A stretch of DNA of 64,000 nt from Mesorhizobium sp. WSM4306 (GTDB lineage: Bacteria; Pseudomonadota; Alphaproteobacteria; Rhizobiales; Rhizobiaceae). The stretch covers positions 186,001 through 250,000 of the forward strand of contig NZ_VFTC01000003.1 in assembly GCF_007003975.1 (NCBI RefSeq), written 5' to 3'. Below the pieces are notes generated by a model. It ran no database searches and had not been told where the DNA came from. It was given only the letters and a program-made list of their open reading frames with translations. The position numbers were made by a program, and so were the translations under genes. Position 1 is the stretch's first letter. Each line of letters starts with the position of its first letter. Of the stretch, positions 51,172 through 60,090 are shown one piece after another.

Positions 51172-51963
51172 TCAGTTCGGGCGGTTCGCCGATCTCGGCG
51201 CGAACCGGGACAGGATCTGGATCAGCGACATGCAGCCCCAGGTGATGGCGAAGGCGATGATGGCAAGCGCCGCCGGCTCATAAGCGCGGTTGGCGCCAAC
51301 GTTTTGCAGATAGGGGCCGAAGGCGGGTCGGTTGAGCAGGCTGGCCATGGTGAATTCGCCAATGACGATGGCGAACGTGAGGAAGGCGCCCGACAACACC
51401 GCGATCAGCACATTGGGCAGGATCACCCGACCAATGATCGTGCCCCAACCGGCGCCCAGAATCTGCGCCGCTTCCGTCAGCGTCCTGACATCAATGGTGC
51501 GAAGGCCGGTATCGACGGCGCGGTACATGTAGGGCAGCGCCAGCATCGCATAACCGATGACCAGCAAGGCATTTGTACCCATGTCGGTCGCCAGGAACGG
51601 CAGCGGCGAATTCGAACCGTACATCCTGATATAGCCGAAGACGATGACGATGGCCGGAATGACCAGCGGCAGCAACGTGATAAACTCGACGATCGGCCGC
51701 AGTTGCGGCAGGCGCAGCCGAATCCAGTAGGCGGCGGGCACCACGATCAACACGCCGAGAATGATGGTGAAGACGGCGGCGAGCACCGAGTAGCCAAAGG
51801 TCGCCTGAAAACGAGGGTCGCCAAGCACGATCTGATAGGCATCGAAGGAATAGGCGCCGCGCCGCATGCGCATGGAAAATTCCACGGTTGCGATCAGCGG
51901 AATGAAGAAATAGGCCGCGCCCAGCGCGAAGACGACCCAGGCCCAGAATTTGCCAGACTTCAT
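51172..51963 (-). CDS. ABC transporter permease (PotC type)
   Basis: 263 residues from ATG 51963, overlapping the upstream permease stop as ATGA. Six TM helices (FWAWVVFALGAAYFFIPLIATVEF first) and the EAA loop TLTEAAQILGAGWGTIIGRVILPN near residue 170. The type II polyamine/iron/phosphonate permease class. Separated from the ATPase gene by 28 bases. Confidence 0.93.
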   Translation of the reverse strand: MKSGKFWAWVVFALGAAYFFIPLIATVEFSMRMRRGAYSFDAYQIVLGDPRFQATFGYSVLAAVFTIILGVLIVVPAAYWIRLRLPQLRPIVEFITLLPLVIPAIVIVFGYIRMYGSNSPLPFLATDMGTNALLVIGYAMLALPYMYRAVDTGLRTIDVRTLTEAAQILGAGWGTIIGRVILPNVLIAVLSGAFLTFAIVIGEFTMASLLNRPAFGPYLQNVGANRAYEPAALAIIAFAITWGCMSLIQILSRFAPRSANRPN

Positions 51964-52874
51964 TTCAGCCACCTCTCCGAACGCGTCCGGAACCAGATGT
52001 AGAAGACATTAGCGAGCCCGGTGATGACGATCATGCCGAAGGCGATCGCATAGCCGAGATGAGCATTGTGCAGCACGTCGCCGCGGATCTGCGCATAGAG
52101 CAGGATCGGCACGATGTTGAGGGAGGAGCCGGTCAGCGCATAAGCGGTGGCGATGGCGCCGAAGGCATTGGCAAAGAGCAGGATGACCGTGCCGAGGAAG
52201 CTTGGCCAGATCACCGGGATCACCACCATGCGCCAGTATTGCGCCTGGGTGGCGCCGAGCGTCGCGGCGGCCTCGCCCCATTCCTTCTTCAAACCGTCGA
52301 TCGCCGGCGTGATGATGACCACCATCAGCGGGATCTGGAAATAGACATAGGTCAGTGTCAGGCCCCAGAACGACAGGATGTTGAAGCCGTGTGCGTAGAT
52401 GTTGAGGCCGAACACCGTGTTCAGAAGTACCGTCGCGAGACCGAGCCGTCCGAGTGTCGCGAGGAAGGCGAAGGCCAGTGGTACGCCGGCGAAATTGGAA
52501 GCAACGCCGGAAAAGGTTAGCGTTGCCGAACGTATCCACTCCGGCAGGCCGCCGCGCACGATCGCGATGGCGATGGCGAGACCTGCGAAGGCACCGATCA
52601 GCGCCGAGGAAAGGCTGACCTTGAGCGAGATCCAGTAGGCGGCGACAATCGATGGCTGCGCCAGCGCCGCTATGTTTTCGAACGTGAATTCGCCGGCATC
52701 GTTCTGGAATGCGCCCAGCATCAGATAGAGCGTGGGCAAGATCAGGAACATGATTGCGAAGATGAAAAATGGAGCGACACCGAGCCATTGCGTCGGCAGT
52801 CGCAATGCGCGCGCCTCGCTGGGCGGCGCGGTCTTCCCGGCGACTGCGTGATCGGAAAGCGAGAGATCTGTCAT
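51960..52874 (-). CDS. ABC transporter permease (PotB type)
   Basis: 304 residues from ATG 52874 (MTDLSLSDHAVAGK). First TM helix APFFIFAIMFLILPTLYLML; EAA loop EWGEAAATLGATQAQYWRMVVIPV near residue 215. Partner of the PotC-type permease. The ribosome site is weak. Downstream of the binding-protein gene by 63 bases. Confidence 0.93.
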   Translation of the reverse strand: MTDLSLSDHAVAGKTAPPSEARALRLPTQWLGVAPFFIFAIMFLILPTLYLMLGAFQNDAGEFTFENIAALAQPSIVAAYWISLKVSLSSALIGAFAGLAIAIAIVRGGLPEWIRSATLTFSGVASNFAGVPLAFAFLATLGRLGLATVLLNTVFGLNIYAHGFNILSFWGLTLTYVYFQIPLMVVIITPAIDGLKKEWGEAAATLGATQAQYWRMVVIPVIWPSFLGTVILLFANAFGAIATAYALTGSSLNIVPILLYAQIRGDVLHNAHLGYAIAFGMIVITGLANVFYIWFRTRSERWLK

Positions 52875-52937
52875 GCGCCGGCTACCGTCTCCGAGGAAAA
52901 CCGGGCGGCCGCGAGGCCCCCCGGTTGGCTTCAAGCC

Positions 52938-54044
52938 TTACTTGACGTTGGCGCCGACGACGGCATCCCAGTTCTTGGTGACGGCTTCCTTTGCCTTGCC
53001 CTGCTCGTCCAGCGTCGGGAACACCGCCGCAGCGTAAGCCTCAGCCGGCGGCAGCTTGGCCATCACGTCCGCCGGGAGCTTGCCGTTCTTGGCAAGATCG
53101 TTGAAGCGGATCGGGTGGCAATAGCCCTTCAGCCAGCCGATCTGGCCTTCGTCGGAGTAGAGATACTCCAGCCAGAGCTTGGCAGCGTTCGGATGCGGTG
53201 CGAAAGCACTGATAGCCTGCACGTAGACGCCGGCGACGACGCCGGTCTTCGGCACGACGACGTCGACGGGCGGATTACCCTTCAGCGTGTCGCGACCGGC
53301 AAGTGCATTGTAGTCCCAGGTCACCAGGATCGGCGTCTGGCCTTGAGCCAGGGTCGCCGGCTTGCCGATGACCGGCACGAAATTGCCGGCGGCATTGAGC
53401 TTCTTGAAGAAGTCGAGGCCGGCGGTACCGGCAGCTTCGCCGGCAGCCGCGCCGCCGGAAAGGCCGGCCGCGTAGACGGCCTGGATGGCCTGGTTCGAGG
53501 CGCGCGGGTCGCCTGCAAGCGCCACGGTGTTGGCGAATTCCGGCTTCAGCAAGTCGGCCCAGTCGGCCGGAGCTTCCTTGACGAGATCCTTATTCACCAG
53601 GAAGGACAGCACGCCGTAGTAGTCGCCGGTCCAGAAACCATCGGCATCCTTGGCACTGTCGGGGATCGAGTCCCAGGTCGACACTTTGTAAGCCTGGATA
53701 AGGCCGTCGGCCTTGGCAGTCGGGCCGAAGGACAGGCCGACGTCGATGACGTCGGGAGCCTGCGGGCCTTTGTTGTCCTTGTTGGCCTTGATCGCCTCGA
53801 CTTCGTCGCCGGATCCGGCGTCGGGGTTGAGCTCGTTGACGGTGATTTCCGGATACTTCGCCTTGAAGCCGTCGATCACGGCGCCATAGCCACACCAGTC
53901 ATGCGGCAGCGCGATGGTGGTGAGCTGGCCTTCCTTCTTTGCCGCGGCAACCAGTTCATCCATGGACTGGGCCGACGAGATAGCAGAGGTCGCCATGAGG
54001 GCGACGGCCGATAGGGAAAGCACTTTCCCCGTGAACTTGAACAT
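52938..54044 (-). CDS. ABC transporter substrate-binding protein (SBP_bac_6/8-like)
   Basis: A 368-residue periplasmic binding protein. The start at 54044 follows GGAGAG and opens a signal peptide (VLSLSAVALMATSAISSAQS). The mature start MDELVAAAKKEGQLTTIALP is typical of iron/polyamine/aminoethylphosphonate binders, and PDVIDVGLSFGPTAKADGLIQAY near residue 115 is the same family. The ligand is not readable; the downstream amine-type catabolic genes suggest an amine or amino acid derivative rather than iron. First gene of the importer operon. Confidence 0.92.
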   Translation of the reverse strand: MFKFTGKVLSLSAVALMATSAISSAQSMDELVAAAKKEGQLTTIALPHDWCGYGAVIDGFKAKYPEITVNELNPDAGSGDEVEAIKANKDNKGPQAPDVIDVGLSFGPTAKADGLIQAYKVSTWDSIPDSAKDADGFWTGDYYGVLSFLVNKDLVKEAPADWADLLKPEFANTVALAGDPRASNQAIQAVYAAGLSGGAAAGEAAGTAGLDFFKKLNAAGNFVPVIGKPATLAQGQTPILVTWDYNALAGRDTLKGNPPVDVVVPKTGVVAGVYVQAISAFAPHPNAAKLWLEYLYSDEGQIGWLKGYCHPIRFNDLAKNGKLPADVMAKLPPAEAYAAAVFPTLDEQGKAKEAVTKNWDAVVGANVK

Positions 54045-54150
54045 GTGTTCTCTCCGTTGAACTGGCGTCGCTGGACGCCTGCGATGCGGTATCTTTTTCA
54101 TGTGACAGCCAGATGAAAGCTTTTTGAAACTGGCCCCCGGCGCACAAAAA

Positions 54151-54206
54151 GTTAACTCTTTTTAACAGGCTGTAGCAATTAGCCCGCACTTAATTTTCCG
54201 GCTAAT
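54151..54206. promoter_or_regulatory. AT-rich leader with two inverted repeats upstream of the importer operon
   Basis: GTTAA/TTAAC arms at 54151-54166 and ATTAGCC/GGCTAAT arms at 54178-54206 lie 107-162 bases before the binding-protein start. One may be an operator; the second could instead be a weak terminator for the alcohol dehydrogenase gene. Evidence is structural only. Confidence 0.3.
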
Positions 54207-54287
54207 GGTTATCGCCTTGTCCCTTGCTCCCTTGCCCTTTCCTTTCCCCTCGTTTTCCAGATTAACTTTCCGGCGTCGCAGTCCGCC

Positions 54288-55460
54288 TCAGACAGTGCCG
54301 GCAATGGCATTTTCGAGCAGCGTCAGCGCCGCCTTCTTGGTCAGCTTGACCGGATTGCCGCCGGCGGTCGGATCGACCACCGCCATATCGGCGATCAGCC
54401 CCTTGCGCTTCTTGTCCATGTCGAGCCCCTTGATCAGGCCGGGCAGCGCATGCGGCACCTTGAGCTCCTTGCGCAGTTTGATGATCGCCCTAGCGAAGCC
54501 GTCAAAGCCGCCCTTGATGCCGCAATAGGCGGCGAGCCGGGCGATGCGCTCCTCGATCGAGTCCCGGTTGAAGGCAAGCACGTAAGGCATGAACACCGCA
54601 TTGGTCATGCCGTGATGGGTGTCGTAGAGCGCGCCGATCGGGTGCGACAGCGAATGGATTGCGCCAAGCCCCTTCTGGAAGGCGGCGGCGCCCATGGCGG
54701 CCGCGCTCATCATATGGGCACGGGCGACCAGGTCCTTGCCGTTGGCATAGGCCTTGGGCAGGTTCTCGAACACCAGGCGGATACCTTCGACGGCAATGCC
54801 GTCAGCCATCGGATGATAGCCCGGCGCGCAATAGGCTTCGAGACAGTGGGCGAGTGCATCCATGCCGGTGCCGGCGGTGATGAAACCGGGCATGCCGACC
54901 GACAGTTCCGGGTCGGCAATGACGATTGCCGGCAAAAGTTTCGGATGGAAGATGACCTTCTTGGTGTGCGTCGCCTCATTGGTGATGACGCCGGCGCGGC
55001 CGACTTCCGAGCCGGTGCCGGCCGTGGTCGGCACGGCAATGATCGGCGCGATGGCATCCGAATTGGCGCGCGTCCACCAGTCGCCGACATCCTCGAAGTC
55101 CCAGACCGGCCGCGTCTGCCCGGCCTGGAAAGCGATCAGCTTGCCGAGATCGAGCGCCGAGCCACCACCGAAGGCGATGACGCCGTCATGCTTGCCTTTC
55201 TTGAACACGGCGATGCCGGCGGTCAGGTTGGAATCGACCGGGTTCGGCTTCACCTCGGAAAACACGCCATAGGGCACCTTGGCGTCGTCGAGGATCTTTA
55301 GGGTCGAAGCGACAACAGGCAGTTTGGCCAACCCCGGATCGGTGACGAAGAGTGGCCGCTTGATGCCGGTGGCGGCCAGCACGTCTGGCAATTCCTTGAT
55401 GCGCCCGGCGCCGAAGCGGACGGTGGTCGGGTAGTTCCATTTGGAGATCAGCTTGGACAT
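54288..55460 (-). CDS. Iron-containing alcohol dehydrogenase
   Basis: A 390-residue Fe-ADH (group III). Cofactor region VIAFGGGSALDLGKLIAF near residue 95, TTAGTGSEVGRAGVITNE near 140, and the metal-binding His residues in GMDALAHCLEAYCAPGYHPMADG and AIHSLSHPIGALYDTHHGMTNA (residues about 260-282). It reduces or oxidises a short alcohol/aldehyde with NAD(P). It lies 18 bases downstream of the aldehyde dehydrogenase gene, presumably in one operon with it and the glutamine-synthetase-like gene. Confidence 0.94.
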   Translation of the reverse strand: MSKLISKWNYPTTVRFGAGRIKELPDVLAATGIKRPLFVTDPGLAKLPVVASTLKILDDAKVPYGVFSEVKPNPVDSNLTAGIAVFKKGKHDGVIAFGGGSALDLGKLIAFQAGQTRPVWDFEDVGDWWTRANSDAIAPIIAVPTTAGTGSEVGRAGVITNEATHTKKVIFHPKLLPAIVIADPELSVGMPGFITAGTGMDALAHCLEAYCAPGYHPMADGIAVEGIRLVFENLPKAYANGKDLVARAHMMSAAAMGAAAFQKGLGAIHSLSHPIGALYDTHHGMTNAVFMPYVLAFNRDSIEERIARLAAYCGIKGGFDGFARAIIKLRKELKVPHALPGLIKGLDMDKKRKGLIADMAVVDPTAGGNPVKLTKKAALTLLENAIAGTV

Positions 55461-55478
55461 GTCTTGTCTTTCGAAAAG

Positions 55479-56867
55479 TCAGATGGTTTCGCGCAGATGG
55501 AAGGATTTCGGCCGGGTCAGATTGTCGTAGCCGAGCGCCGAAAGGGCGACACCCTTGCCGGTGTCCTTGACGCCGGTCCAGACAAGCGCCGGATCGAGAT
55601 AGTCGCAGCGGTTCATGAAGACGGTGCCGGTCTCGACGCGGTCGCCGATCGCCACCGCATGCTCGATGTCGCCGGTCCAGATCGAAGCAGTCAGCCCGTA
55701 GGGGCTGTCATTCATCAGCGCGATCGCCTCTTCATCGTTACGCACCTTCATGATGCCGACGATCGGACCAAAGCTCTCCTCGCGCATGACGCTCATCTGG
55801 TGGTCGACACTGGTAAGCACTTCCGGCGCCAGGTAGGGCGAGCCGGCTTTATCGTTAGCCACCTTCATATTGATATGCGCCACCGCGCCCTTGCGCAGCG
55901 CCTCGGCCTTCTGCTCGCGGATCAGGTCGGCAAAGCGCGCCTGCGCCATCGGCCCCATTGTCGTCGCCTGCTCCAGCGGATTACCGACGACATAGTTTTT
56001 CGTTTCGGCGATGAAGCCTTCAACGAACTGGTCATAGACCTTCTCGTGGACATAGACGCGCTCGATGCCGCAGCAGCACTGGCCGGAATTGTAGAAGGCG
56101 CCGTCGACCAGATTGGCCACCGCATGGTCGAGTTTGGCGTCGGGCAGCACATAGGCCGGGTCCTTGCCGCCGAGTTCAAGGCCGAGAGTCATGAAGGTGC
56201 CGGCCGCCGCCTTCTCGATGGCGCGGCCGCCACCGACCGAGCCGGTGAAGTTGACATGGTCGATCTTGCCGGAGCCGAGCAGCTTCTCGGTCTGGGCATG
56301 GTTGAGCACGACATTCTGGAACACGCCCTTGGGCAGGCCCAGCTTGTCGAACGCCTGCTGAAAACGTTCGCCGACCAGCAGCGTCTGCGCGGCGTGCTTG
56401 AGGATGACCGTGTTGCCGGCCATCAGCGCCGGCACGATAGTGTTGACCGCCGTCAGATAAGGATAGTTCCAAGGCGCGATCACCATGACGACGCCAAGCG
56501 GATCCTTCTTCACATAGCGGCGGAAGCCGTCCTTCGGATTGGATGCCGGCACGGATTTGAGTGCAGCCTCAGCGATCTCGACCATGTAGTTGGTGCGTTC
56601 CCTAACGCCGCCGAACTCGCCGCCATAGCGCACCGGCCGTCCCATCTGCCAGGCGATCTCCGGCACGATCTCGTCGGTCATCGCGACCAACGCTTCGAGC
56701 ATCGCCAGCATATATTTGCCGCGCTCTACGATCGGTGTCAGCGCCCACTTCTCCTGCGCCGCCTTGGCGCGCTCGACCGCGGCATTGATCGCCTGGTCGG
56801 TCGCGATCGGCCGCTCCGCATAGATCGAGCCATCGATGGGGGATTTGAGTTTGACCGTTTCGGTCAT
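55479..56867 (-). CDS. NAD(P)-dependent aldehyde dehydrogenase
   Basis: A 462-residue aldehyde dehydrogenase. IAPWNYPYLTAVNTIVPALMAGN near residue 130, the Glu in GLELGGKDPAYVLPDA near 230, nucleophile Cys in FYNSGQCCCGIERVYV near 263 and EESFGPIVGIM near 360. Close in type to succinate-semialdehyde/aminobutyraldehyde-type enzymes. Located between the Fe-ADH and, across a palindromic repeat, the glutamine-synthetase-like gene; the set fits oxidation of an amine-derived aldehyde. Confidence 0.94.
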   Translation of the reverse strand: MTETVKLKSPIDGSIYAERPIATDQAINAAVERAKAAQEKWALTPIVERGKYMLAMLEALVAMTDEIVPEIAWQMGRPVRYGGEFGGVRERTNYMVEIAEAALKSVPASNPKDGFRRYVKKDPLGVVMVIAPWNYPYLTAVNTIVPALMAGNTVILKHAAQTLLVGERFQQAFDKLGLPKGVFQNVVLNHAQTEKLLGSGKIDHVNFTGSVGGGRAIEKAAAGTFMTLGLELGGKDPAYVLPDAKLDHAVANLVDGAFYNSGQCCCGIERVYVHEKVYDQFVEGFIAETKNYVVGNPLEQATTMGPMAQARFADLIREQKAEALRKGAVAHINMKVANDKAGSPYLAPEVLTSVDHQMSVMREESFGPIVGIMKVRNDEEAIALMNDSPYGLTASIWTGDIEHAVAIGDRVETGTVFMNRCDYLDPALVWTGVKDTGKGVALSALGYDNLTRPKSFHLRETI

Positions 56868-56909
56868 CGTTTAAGTCCTCGCACTTTCTTTAAAATCGAA
56901 AATCATCTG

Positions 56910-57029
56910 GCTGCCCCTCATCCGCCTGCCGGCACCTTCTCCCCGTATAGCGACGGGGAGAGGGAAAGCTCCGCGTCGACGCCCCCTCTCCCCGTTCTTC
57001 ATGGGGAGAGGGTAAGGGTGAGGGGCAGC
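56910..57029. repeat. Palindromic intergenic repeat (RIME-like), copy 2
   Basis: GCTGCCCCTCA (56910-56920) and its perfect complement at 57019-57029 bound the element; inner CTCTCCCCGT/ACGGGGAGAG pairs lie inside. Bases 56914-56947 are identical to 43421-43454 of copy 1. It sits between two genes of the same operon-like block. Confidence 0.8.
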
Positions 57030-57050
57030 GCCGACGTTTCGCGGGCTACC

Positions 57051-58421
57051 CTAATACCGCTCGAACCCCCTGTGCAGTTCCCAATCCGTAATGCGGCGGT
57101 CGTATTCGAACTGTTCCCACTTTGCGGTGTGGACGTAATGTTCGAGCACATCCTCGCCGAGCGCCTGCTTCAGCATCTTCGACTTGGCCAACGTCTCGGT
57201 GGCATCGCGCAGGGTCTTTGGGATCTCCGGCAGGCGCGAGGCCTGGTAGGCGTCGCCGACGAATGGCTTTTGCAGTTCCAGCTTTTCATCGATGCCGGCA
57301 AGGCCGGCGGCAATCAACGCCGCGAAGGCGAGGTAGGGGTTCAGATCGGCGCCACCGATGCGGCATTCCATGCGGATGCCCTTGGTGCCCTCACCGCACA
57401 GCCGGAAGCCGGCGGTGCGGTTGTCCTCGCTCCACATGATCTTGGTCGGCGCGAAGGTGCCGGCCTGGAAGCGCTTGTAGGAGTTGATGTAGGGTGCCAG
57501 GAACCAGGTGAACTCCTTGGCGTATTTCAGCTGACCGGCCGCCCATTGCTGGCCGAGCGTCGACAAAGTCCAGTCCGCCTTTTTGTCGAAGAACAGCGGC
57601 GCCTTGCCGTCGGCGCTCCACAGCGAATTGTGGATGTGGCTGGAATTGCCGGCGAGCCCATAATTGTACTTCGACATGAAGGAAATCGACTTGCCTTCGG
57701 ACTCGGCGATTTCCTTGGCGCCGTTCTTCAGGATGACGTGGCGGTCGGCCATGTCGAGCGCCTCGGCATAGCGCACATTGATCTCTTCCTGGCCCGGACC
57801 CCATTCGCCCTTGGAGTTTTCGATCGGGATGCCGGCAGCCTCCATCTCGTTGCGAAGCCGGCGCATGACGCCTTCTTCCTTGGTGGTGATGCCGATCTGG
57901 TAGTCGCCAATATAGGGCGAAGCGGTGTCGAGACCCTGCCAGTGCTTCTTGCGGGCGGAATCATAGGTCTCGTTGAACAGATAGAATTCGAGTTCGGAGG
58001 CGAAATAGCCGATATAGCCGCGCTCGGTGAGCCGCTTGACCTGCTTCTTCAGGATCGCACGCGGCGAGTGCGGCAGGTCGTCATGGGTGTGGTGGTCGAG
58101 CACGTCGCAGATCACCAGCGCCGTCTTTTCCAGCCACGGAATGCGGCGCAGCGTCGCGAGATCCGGCTTCATGACGAAGTCGCCATAGCCCTTCGACCAG
58201 CTTGCCGCCTTGTAGCCCGGCACCGGCTCCATATCGATGTCGGCGGCCAGGAGATAGTTGCAGCCGTGCGTCTCGTCATGGGCGGAATCGACGAAATACT
58301 GCGCCAGGAACCGCTTGCCCGCGAGCCGCCCCTGCAGGTCGACGATGCAGGCGAGCACAGTGTCGATCTCGCCATTGGAGACCGCTTTCTTCAACTGATC
58401 GAACGAGAAATTTCCGGCCAT
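57051..58421 (-). CDS. Glutamine synthetase-family ligase (gamma-glutamyl-amine ligase-like)
   Basis: 456 residues of GS fold. ATP/metal residues appear in FASELEFYLFNE near residue 135 and GPGQEEINVRYAEALDMADRH near 205, KTIMGKP-type substrate region is present as ISFMSKYNYGLAGNSSHIHNSLW near 250, and NPYLAFAALIAAGLAGI near the end. Housekeeping GlnA is slightly longer and carries an adenylylation Tyr loop, not evident here. Such GS-like enzymes (PuuA, IpuC, GlnT) glutamylate amines to start their catabolism. The context of aldehyde dehydrogenase, alcohol dehydrogenase and amine-type permease supports this role. Confidence 0.88.
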   Translation of the reverse strand: MAGNFSFDQLKKAVSNGEIDTVLACIVDLQGRLAGKRFLAQYFVDSAHDETHGCNYLLAADIDMEPVPGYKAASWSKGYGDFVMKPDLATLRRIPWLEKTALVICDVLDHHTHDDLPHSPRAILKKQVKRLTERGYIGYFASELEFYLFNETYDSARKKHWQGLDTASPYIGDYQIGITTKEEGVMRRLRNEMEAAGIPIENSKGEWGPGQEEINVRYAEALDMADRHVILKNGAKEIAESEGKSISFMSKYNYGLAGNSSHIHNSLWSADGKAPLFFDKKADWTLSTLGQQWAAGQLKYAKEFTWFLAPYINSYKRFQAGTFAPTKIMWSEDNRTAGFRLCGEGTKGIRMECRIGGADLNPYLAFAALIAAGLAGIDEKLELQKPFVGDAYQASRLPEIPKTLRDATETLAKSKMLKQALGEDVLEHYVHTAKWEQFEYDRRITDWELHRGFERY

Positions 58422-58468
58422 TCCTTTGGCACTCCAGCGCTGGTCGATTGAGGGGTAAATGAAGCCAC

Positions 58469-58487
58469 GGCCGGCGTGAGGCCGGCC
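58469..58487 (-). terminator. GC hairpin between permease and GS-like genes
   Basis: GGCCGGC (58469-58475) and GCCGGCC (58481-58487) with a five-base loop. On the minus strand only scattered T follow, so termination may be partial, as between an operon's genes. Confidence 0.35.
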
Positions 58488-58506
58488 ATGGTCATGATAG
58501 GGAGTG

Positions 58507-60069
58507 TCAGTGGCCGGCCTCGCCTATCGCCACCTCGGCAGCCGCGATTGCTGCCTGGCGCTTGGCTATCTGATCGCCGATCGGCGGGCCCTGGAAGCGG
58601 CGGTTCTCGAAACCAAACCAAAGCACGGCGGTCAGCACAATGAAGGCCAAGGTGATGTAGAGCACCTTGTCGTTCGGCGGCTGGATGGCGATGTAGAAAA
58701 TGATCACCATGCCGATAACCGACAGGATGCAAAACAGCTTGAACAGCCCGGCGCCGAGATTCCACGGGCCCGGGTTAGGCCATTTCGCCGTCCCGAAAGC
58801 CAGCATGCCGAGCACGATCGGAATGATGAAAGATAGGAACAGGAACACCAGCGTCGAGTTAACCACGATGGTGTAGATGTTGGTGCCGCCGATCGAAATG
58901 AACTGGGCAAGAAAGACATAGATGATCTCGAGGGCCGCAGCCGTCCAGATCGCATGGACGGGTGTGCGCCAGGTCGGGCTGACCTTCGCCAGCGAGGCCG
59001 AGCCGACCGGCATGCCGCCGTCGCGAGAGAAGGCAAACAGCATGCGCGAGGCCGAAGTCACCGTGGCGAGACCGCACAGGAACTGGGCTATCAGGATTCC
59101 CAGATAAAGCAGTTCCTTCAGCCATACCGGCAGGATCGCGTCCATGGTTGCGAAGAACACGGTCCAGCCCTGCTTGGCGCCTGCCGCCAGATCCGGGATC
59201 GCCAGAACGATGGCGCACAGCATCACCCAGCCGATTAGCGAGGACCAGACCACGGACGAGACGATCGCTCGCGGAACGGAGTGCGCCGCCTTCAGCGTCT
59301 CTTCCGACGTGTGGGCCGACGCATCATATCCGGTGATGGTGTAGACCGGCAGAAGCAGGCACAGCAGGAAGAGGTAGCTCATGGAATCGGTCTGCGGGAA
59401 CACACCACCACCTGCGTCACCCGAATAGTTGGTGAAGGTCCACAGCCGCGTGATGTCGATCGCCGGAGCAAACACCAGGCAAGCCACGATCAGTACCGCT
59501 GTCGTTCCGAGGATGATGAATCCGGAAGCGTCCGTCAGCATGGCGGTCAGCTTGATGCCGAAATGGTTGCACAGCGCCTGCAGCACGGTGATGAAGGCGA
59601 CGAACCCTACGATCTCGCCCGGCGTGCCGGTGATGCCGAACCAGCTGCCGAACGTTCCGACAAAGAAGAAAGCAGTGCCGATATTGATCGCGCCGAGCAC
59701 GGTGATCAGGCCGAGCAGGTTGAGCCAGGCGGTGAGCCAGCCGGTGAATCGGTTCCCCAGAATGGACGCCCAATGATAGAGACCGCCGGCGGTCGGAAAA
59801 GCCGAAGCGATCTGCGCCATGGCGAGCGCGAAAAATCCGGAGACGGCACAGCCGACGATCCAGCCGATGCCGGCGCCGGCGCCGCCGATCGACGACGTGG
59901 CCTGGGCGAAGGAATTGATACCACCCGAGAGGATGCAGATAATCGAGAACGAGATGGCAAAATTCGAGAAGCGACTCATGCTTCGCGACAATTCCTGGGC
60001 ATAGCCCATTCCGTGGAGGACCTTCAGATCCTCCTTCTTGTCGACTTCCGTGTAGTCTTGCGCTGACAT
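58507..60069 (-). CDS. APC-superfamily amino acid/amine permease
   Basis: A 520-residue inner-membrane permease with about 12-14 TM helices. The start is typical of the amino acid transporter/GABA permease group: VLHGMGYAQELSRSMSRFSNFAISFSIICILSGG at the N-terminus and IGGAGAGIGWIVGCAVSGFFALAMAQIASAFPTAGGLYHW, the signature of the substrate-binding helix unit. Mid-protein ITGYDASAHTSEET is the conserved TM6 block. Probably brings in the amine or amino acid glutamylated by the next enzyme. Its stop lies 85 bases before the GS-like gene start. Confidence 0.93.
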   Translation of the reverse strand: MSAQDYTEVDKKEDLKVLHGMGYAQELSRSMSRFSNFAISFSIICILSGGINSFAQATSSIGGAGAGIGWIVGCAVSGFFALAMAQIASAFPTAGGLYHWASILGNRFTGWLTAWLNLLGLITVLGAINIGTAFFFVGTFGSWFGITGTPGEIVGFVAFITVLQALCNHFGIKLTAMLTDASGFIILGTTAVLIVACLVFAPAIDITRLWTFTNYSGDAGGGVFPQTDSMSYLFLLCLLLPVYTITGYDASAHTSEETLKAAHSVPRAIVSSVVWSSLIGWVMLCAIVLAIPDLAAGAKQGWTVFFATMDAILPVWLKELLYLGILIAQFLCGLATVTSASRMLFAFSRDGGMPVGSASLAKVSPTWRTPVHAIWTAAALEIIYVFLAQFISIGGTNIYTIVVNSTLVFLFLSFIIPIVLGMLAFGTAKWPNPGPWNLGAGLFKLFCILSVIGMVIIFYIAIQPPNDKVLYITLAFIVLTAVLWFGFENRRFQGPPIGDQIAKRQAAIAAAEVAIGEAGH

Positions 60070-60090
60070 TTTTGTCCCCTTTTTAAGTTC

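Noticed and set aside
55464..58451. 995-codon plus-strand open frame
   Set aside because: It runs antisense over the aldehyde dehydrogenase and glutamine-synthetase-like genes, which carry full family motifs. High-GC codon bias keeps the complementary frame open; its translation shows no coherent domain.
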